Below, in pieces: positions 62,706 through 64,000 of a DNA stretch of 64,000 nt; positions within the stretch are counted from its first letter, which is position 1; each line of letters starts with the position of its first letter. Position numbers and translations under genes: made by a program. This DNA comes from Verrucomicrobiales bacterium (lineage in GTDB: Bacteria > Verrucomicrobiota > Verrucomicrobiia > Verrucomicrobiales > DEV007): NCBI GenBank assembly GCA_029213195.1, contig JARGNI010000002.1:62001-126000 (forward strand), in the 5' to 3' direction. The notes below the pieces were generated by a model. That model was not told the DNA's origin. It made no database searches and was given only the letters and a program-made list of their open reading frames with translations.

Positions 62706-63039
62706 GAGAGAATAGAGAAGAAACTAAGAATTCCTGAACCTGGAAAGGGTCTCAGCTCAGTTCATAATTTTCACAAAAATAAAAACTATGTGGACTTCAC
62801 TATATTGTCTCTAATCATTTTTAGGCAAGCTGAAAAGTTAAGTTTTCCAAAATAAACGGAAGTGGCCATTCCTGGGCGAATGATCCTCTACTTTTTAGAA
62901 GATCTCGGAGTTTCCCTACCCTCCATTCTGCAGCGTGGGATCGTGCGTAGCCGATGTCGATACGCGGCTTCGCAGGAAAACATCCTGGAAAGCCTCTGGA
63001 AGGGACACCTTCGTCCCCCGGGATATCCGGGGCTCAGAT
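62706..63039. other. Intergenic region upstream of the dcw operon
   Basis: The left half is AT-rich and holds the dcw promoter candidate (62799-62828). A GC-rich hairpin CCCCGG-GATAT-CCGGGG (63016-63032) lies just below the stop of the secreted-protein gene at 63040 and may end its transcript without a U-run. No mraZ-like frame was found in either strand here. Confidence 0.5.
62799..62828 (-). promoter_or_regulatory. Candidate sigma-70 promoter of the dcw operon
   Basis: On the minus strand TTGCCT (-35, 4 of 6) and TATAGT (-10, 5 of 6) are separated by 18 bp. Transcription would start near 62792, about 270 nt before the rsmH ATG. The region around it is AT-rich. Confidence 0.5.
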
Positions 63040-63801
63040 CTATTCGGAAGGCTTTGGCTTACCTCCCTGAGGGGGGCTCTTGGGTCCACCTTTTTGGCGC
63101 TTTGCCCCCTCGATCCTCCAGGACTGGATCAACTCTTCCTTCAGACCTGCGAGACTCGGATCGATCCGAACCATCTCATCCAAGGTTGCTACGCGGATGG
63201 CACGAAATGCCTCCATCCGTTTGCGGCGAAGCATTTCATCCTCTTTCCGCAATTGTTCGAGTTGTTCCTGCGCTTTACTGACCGCATCGGACTCTCGCGC
63301 TGCCTTTTCTGCTTCGCGAAACTTTTTCCGATCTTCATCAGAAAGGTTTTCCAGAAACGAGGGAGGTCCCATCGGATAATCGCCGTTACGACGAGGCAAC
63401 ATCCTCACCGGGGGGCCTCCCCCGAGACGTTCCTGGCTGCGCCCCTCACTGGTATCCTGGAGTTTCTTCAGCACTCCCGCTACCGAGGGATCCGCTTTTC
63501 CTATCGCATTGCGAATCGCTCTTTGGTAGGCATCGGTTGCTACCTTGACTTCTTCCCGCGCATTCAGCACCGCGGGGTCTGTCCAGACCTCGCGAAGTGC
63601 TTCCCGGAGCTGTTGCTTCTGTCCATCTTCGAGAGAATCCCACGCCCCCTTCTCATTCGCCCCACCGGGCCCTTTCGGCTTCCCCTCGCGAAATGCTTTG
63701 CCCTCGACGGGATCGGCAGCCTCCTGAGCCACTCCCTCGCAAATGCCGCCCAAGAACACCAGCGAGACAGAGAGAGAGCAGAGATAGATTGGAAACTTCA
63801 T
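63040..63801 (-). CDS. Secreted charged helical protein of unknown function
   Basis: A 253-residue exported protein with a signal peptide (1-25, ending GVAQ). The mature chain is rich in Glu, Lys, Arg and Gln and mostly helical ('DGQKQQLREALREVWTDPAV', 'REAEKAARESDAVSKAQEQL'), with a Pro/Gly-rich break around 130-150. It vaguely resembles periplasmic Spy/LTXXQ-like helical proteins but the signature is absent. It is the only minus-strand gene upstream of the dcw promoter and is divergent from the gene at 63894. Function is unknown. Confidence 0.6.
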   Translation of the reverse strand: MKFPIYLCSLSVSLVFLGGICEGVAQEAADPVEGKAFREGKPKGPGGANEKGAWDSLEDGQKQQLREALREVWTDPAVLNAREEVKVATDAYQRAIRNAIGKADPSVAGVLKKLQDTSEGRSQERLGGGPPVRMLPRRNGDYPMGPPSFLENLSDEDRKKFREAEKAARESDAVSKAQEQLEQLRKEDEMLRRKRMEAFRAIRVATLDEMVRIDPSLAGLKEELIQSWRIEGAKRQKGGPKSPPQGGKPKPSE

Positions 63802-63893
63802 GCGTCGGATATCGTGATTGATGGATTGCAGTTACCAACTAAAACCCTCAGACTCAAGAAAAGTTACGCAGGAGTTTTCCCCCTTGGCACTTC

Positions 63894-64000
63894 ATGCTCA
63901 TGTTTCGCTACCTACTTATCGCTCTTTTCTGCTGTTCAAGCATTCTTCCTGCACTTTTCGCTGAGGAAGCCTCCATCGAATTCGAGGAGCTCCAAGTCGA
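63894..64000 (+). CDS. Exported protein (partial, start only)
   Basis: The ATG at 63894 (or two codons later at 63900) opens a frame that runs to the window edge and shows only 35 residues. They form a typical signal peptide, 'FRYLLIALFCCSSILPALFA', then 'EEASIEFEELQV'. No family can be assigned. It is divergent from the secreted protein at 63040. Confidence 0.6.
   Translation, partial: MLMFRYLLIALFCCSSILPALFAEEASIEFEELQV

Overview
The window reads as a chromosomal segment of a Gram-negative bacterium of the Planctomycetes-Verrucomicrobia-Chlamydiae group, most likely a Verrucomicrobiota (Opitutae-like) species. This is inferred from gene families, not from a marker phylogeny. The support is two secreted PQQ-type beta-propeller proteins sharing a WPxWRGPDRNGVA start, a DUF1080 secreted protein, a sulfatase, a decayed ECF-sigma/FecR-like remnant, a eukaryote-type UDP-sugar pyrophosphorylase, and meso-diaminopimelate peptidoglycan genes. 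G+C is high-50s by eye. There is one tRNA gene (Lys, TTT), and I see no prophage, insertion sequence, CRISPR array or rRNA.

Layout. 1-4.8 kb: a leucine-rich-repeat protein and a MoxR ATPase, an AI-2E-type membrane protein, and an Obg GTPase with an unusual acidic insert. 4.9-8.5 kb: a secreted propeller overlapping a secreted metzincin-type protease, then a sigma/FecR-like pseudogene. 8.5-14 kb: an ABC exporter, a YdeP-type molybdopterin oxidoreductase and a glycosyltransferase. 14-21 kb: a second propeller, a bifunctional penicillin-binding protein, an AraC regulator, a DUF2071 protein and a YwaF-type membrane protein. 21-26.5 kb: a solitary dehydrogenase E1 alpha, a DUF2934/HhH protein, and a probable operon of proC, sugar pyrophosphorylase, ridA and a D-threonine-aldolase-like enzyme. 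26.5-32.5 kb: an SH3-like protein, a dipeptidase, an rRNA/tRNA methyltransferase, accA, a degenerate L,D-transpeptidase-like LysM protein and acpP. 32.6-38.8 kb: thiH-thiS, aat, fba, DUF1080, a His-rich lipoprotein and a sulfatase. 38.9-42.3 kb: a long NfeD protease and two small envelope proteins.

42.3-47.4 kb is the translation cluster nusA-infB-rbfA-nrnA on the minus strand, with an intrinsic-terminator-like hairpin in the nusA leader. 47.6-51.9 kb holds a HAD hydrolase, tRNA-Lys, a bile-acid/sodium symporter family protein, a fatty-acid desaturase and a lactonase. 52.0-62.8 kb is a compact division and cell-wall (dcw) operon on the minus strand: rsmH, ftsL, ftsI, murE, murF, mraY, murD, a LysM protein and ftsW, with 4-nt overlaps or gaps of a few nt and a plausible sigma-70 promoter. 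It stops after ftsW: murG, murC, ftsQ, ftsA, ftsZ and mraZ are not here. The window ends with two secreted proteins of unknown function.

The strongest items for a second look are the Obg insert, the sigma/FecR-like pseudogene, the catalytically degenerate L,D-transpeptidase and NfeD domains, the nusA leader terminator, and the split dcw cluster with its LysM insertion. I did not find a convincing novel multi-gene defence or mobile system.
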